Source of the DNA: Actinoplanes sp. L3-i22
GTDB taxonomy: Bacteria > Actinomycetota > Actinomycetes > Mycobacteriales > Micromonosporaceae
Direction: 5' to 3'
Length of the DNA stretch: 64,000 nucleotides
Assembly (NCBI RefSeq): GCF_019704555.1
Contig: NZ_AP024745.1
Span: 5,650,501-5,714,500 of the forward strand
In this document: positions 62,778 through 64,000 of the stretch, in pieces
Position numbering within the stretch: position 1 is the first letter of the stretch
How the letters are laid out: each line of letters opens with the position of its first letter
The notes under the pieces: model-generated
The model's input: only the letters and a program-made list of their open reading frames with translations
Told to the model about the DNA's origin: nothing
Databases searched by the model: none
Translations under genes and position numbers: made by a program

Positions 62778-62820
62778 CCCGCCGAGCAGCGCCGCGATCT
62801 TCCACCGCGCTCGGCGGGGA
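62778..62820 (+). terminator. Hairpin terminator after PL11
   Basis: CCCCGCCGAGC (62778-62788) pairs perfectly with GCTCGGCGGGG (62810-62820) over a 21-nt loop that could fold further. It lies 25 bp after the lyase stop. Confidence 0.65.
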
Positions 62821-62878
62821 CTGGCCACGCCGCAGATAGACATGGCCGTCGGTGCCGCAGGTCCGGCAGAATCGGGCC

Positions 62879-63208
62879 GTGGGTGATGGCCGGGGACTCG
62901 ACGTCGGGGAACACATCGTGCTCCAGGATTTGGAGGAGCCGGCGGCGCTGTGGGAGCTCGGCCGGCCCGGGGCGCTGTCGCGGCAGGCTGTCGCAGACGT
63001 CTGTGGGCCCGGGCTCGTCTCCCTGGAAGCTCGCGGCTTCATCGAGGTGCGGTGCTTCGAGAGCTGGCCGGAGCCGTGGGACCGGGGCCGGCCGGTCACC
63101 GGCGACGAGCTGCTCGCCGAGAGCCGACGCGTCGAACGATGGTCCGACAACCCTGCCGGAACCCACCTGGCAGCCCAGATCACCGAAGCCGGCGTGCCCT
63201 ACCTCTAG
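62879..63208 (+). CDS. Small hypothetical protein
   Basis: The 109-aa frame from GTG 62879 has gene-like codon use. It starts GDGRGLDVGEHIVLQDLEEP and contains a Trp-rich part, ESWPEPWDRGRPVTGDE, near residue 60. I do not recognise it. The start is uncertain, as the frame is open to ATG 62852. No ribosome-binding site is clear. It stands alone between the lyase terminator and a small secreted protein. Antisense frames here look less protein-like. Confidence 0.5.
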   Translation: MGDGRGLDVGEHIVLQDLEEPAALWELGRPGALSRQAVADVCGPGLVSLEARGFIEVRCFESWPEPWDRGRPVTGDELLAESRRVERWSDNPAGTHLAAQITEAGVPYL

Positions 63209-63319
63209 TGCCCCGCGCCGGGGGTCTCTCGCGGGAGGAAAAACGCGGATTCCCCGCGCCGCGGGTGTCCGGGTTGTCAGGCTCTCCTCGTCGGTATCCG
63301 TGCGACGGAGGGATCTCAG

Positions 63320-63625
63320 ATGCGCCTGACGGCAGGCCTGATCACGGCCGGAATCGTGCTCACCGCGTCACCCGTGTGGGCGGGGCCCGGCCCGCACTAC
63401 ACGCCCGGCACGGTCTACTTCACCAAGACCGAGTCCGCCGAGCTCACCTACCCGGCCGGGGTGGCCGCGGTGCAGGCGGTCGTGGCGAAGCCGTTCGACC
63501 GGCTGCTCGGCCAGAACACCGCCGAGATCATGGTCAAGGCAAGCTCCGCGAACATCGTCGGCCAGTGCGTGAAGATCACCTCGACCGGCGTGATCGGCAC
63601 CTACGGCGGCGGCACCTGCCAATAA
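63320..63625 (+). CDS. Small secreted protein, unknown
   Basis: The 101-aa protein has a clear signal peptide (LTAGLITAGIVLTASPVWAG, cleavage at about residue 22). The short mature part has two Cys (in VGQCVKIT and GGTCQ) that could form a disulphide. It is rich in Thr, Tyr and Gly. The ATG at 63320 follows GGAGGGAT. I do not recognise a family. A hairpin follows about 30 bp after the stop. Confidence 0.75.
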   Translation: MRLTAGLITAGIVLTASPVWAGPGPHYTPGTVYFTKTESAELTYPAGVAAVQAVVAKPFDRLLGQNTAEIMVKASSANIVGQCVKITSTGVIGTYGGGTCQ

Positions 63626-63657
63626 GGCCAATAGGGGACCAACAAGGCCGACGAGGT

Positions 63658-63677
63658 AGGTACAGCCTGCTGTACCT
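63658..63677. terminator. Short perfect hairpin AGGTACAG / CTGTACCT
   Basis: AGGTACAG (63658-63665) pairs with CTGTACCT (63670-63677) over four bases, between two secreted-protein genes. It can be a terminator or an operator for the downstream gene. Confidence 0.45.
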
Positions 63678-63734
63678 CGAACAGGCCAGTTGGCGGGATC
63701 GATGTCCGGGCCTGCGGAAAATAGCGTTCTGGTC

Positions 63735-64000
63735 ATGACAAAGACGAGGAAATACCGCAGCCTGACGGTCGCCGTGACCGCTCTCGCCCTGGTGGCCGGC
63801 GGCGTCAGCGCCGCCGACGCGGACGTCCTGGCCGACCGGTCGGTGGCCGCCGCGGACGCGAAGGGCTGGGCCGGCATCACCCGGGAGCAGGTCCGCATCG
63901 ACTTCGGTCAGGGCTGGGTAACCCAGGCCGAGCTGACCTACCCGACCCGGTCCAAAGGCCGCCTGCCGGTGGTCGTGCTGCTGCACGGCAGCGGCCACAA
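63735..64000 (+). CDS. Secreted alpha/beta hydrolase, 5' part
   Basis: The gene runs off the window end; 88 codons are visible from ATG 63735. A basic N-terminus and a hydrophobic signal (LTVAVTALALVAGGVSAADA) are followed by a beta strand and VVVLLHGSGH. The last motif is the oxyanion turn of alpha/beta hydrolases with Ser after Gly, as in polyhydroxyalkanoate- and dienelactone-type enzymes. The nucleophile lies beyond the window. The substrate is unknown. Confidence 0.75.
   Translation, partial: MTKTRKYRSLTVAVTALALVAGGVSAADADVLADRSVAAADAKGWAGITREQVRIDFGQGWVTQAELTYPTRSKGRLPVVVLLHGSGH

Overview
The window is very GC-rich, densely packed actinobacterial chromosome. Start codons are a mix of ATG, GTG and an occasional TTG, and GC at third codon positions is strong. 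The gene content suggests a soil or litter actinomycete, most plausibly of the Micromonosporaceae (Actinoplanes-like): a GH11 xylanase and a CE4 deacetylase with CBM2 modules, paired PL11 rhamnogalacturonan lyases, a DosS-like haem-GAF kinase, an Eis-like acetyltransferase and an IdeR-type iron box. The genus is an inference. No rRNA, tRNA, CRISPR array, insertion sequence or phage genes were seen.

Layout. 0-3.7 kb: the 3' end of a SARP/BTAD regulator, an unrecognised 444-aa protein, a TauE/SafE transporter and a serine hydrolase. 3.7-5.8 kb: a CE4 deacetylase and a GH11 xylanase whose CBM2 modules are almost the same. 6.1-18.2 kb: a stress/dormancy island resembling the mycobacterial DosR regulon. 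It holds AdhE, two universal stress proteins, a CBS-BON protein, DUF1918, pyruvate phosphate dikinase, a DosS-like kinase, a SHOCT protein, an Acg-type nitroreductase and a DUF4389 protein. Three of its upstream regions carry paired DosR-box-like 14-mers spaced 22-23 bp. 18.2-28.3 kb: an enolase-superfamily enzyme, a GGDEF protein, a TetR gene with two tandem YbhN-like membrane proteins, acetyltransferases, a DUF5996 protein, a lipoprotein and a hydrolase.

28.4-33.1 kb: HxlR/SDR, MsrA, a hydrolase lipoprotein, a truncated haemoglobin and a beta-carbonic anhydrase, separated by an unusual set of short tandem-repeat arrays. 33.1-38.0 kb: a GlxA-type regulator and a hydrolase, then a probable small structured RNA, then a conserved module of XRE regulator, HEXXH (ImmA/IrrE-like) protein, MAB_1171c-like membrane protein and methyltransferase, with two inverted repeats around its promoter. 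38.0-39.4 kb: an NlpC/P60 hydrolase behind a c-di-AMP (ydaO) riboswitch, and a DUF1232 protein.

39.4-44.1 kb: an oxidoreductase, then a TetR regulator and a reductase pair that share a GGAGA-N2-TCTCC operator, then a small unknown and a hydrolase. 44.2-51.3 kb: a LacI-controlled sugar-uptake operon (ABC binding protein, two permeases, a GH130 enzyme and a Tat-exported glycan-related protein). 51.3-53.1 kb: a GlxA-type regulator and an MBL-fold protein. 53.1-58.0 kb: an iron-siderophore uptake operon (a fused double permease, lipoprotein and ATPase) behind an iron box, with an AraC regulator upstream. 58.0-62.8 kb: a lysozyme-like secreted protein and two divergent PL11 lyases. 62.8-64 kb: small unknown and secreted proteins and the 5' end of a secreted alpha/beta hydrolase.

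Together the genes describe an organism that degrades xylan, pectin and probably mannan-type glycans, scavenges iron, and has a hypoxia/dormancy programme. Operators readable in the sequence tie several regulators to their neighbours.
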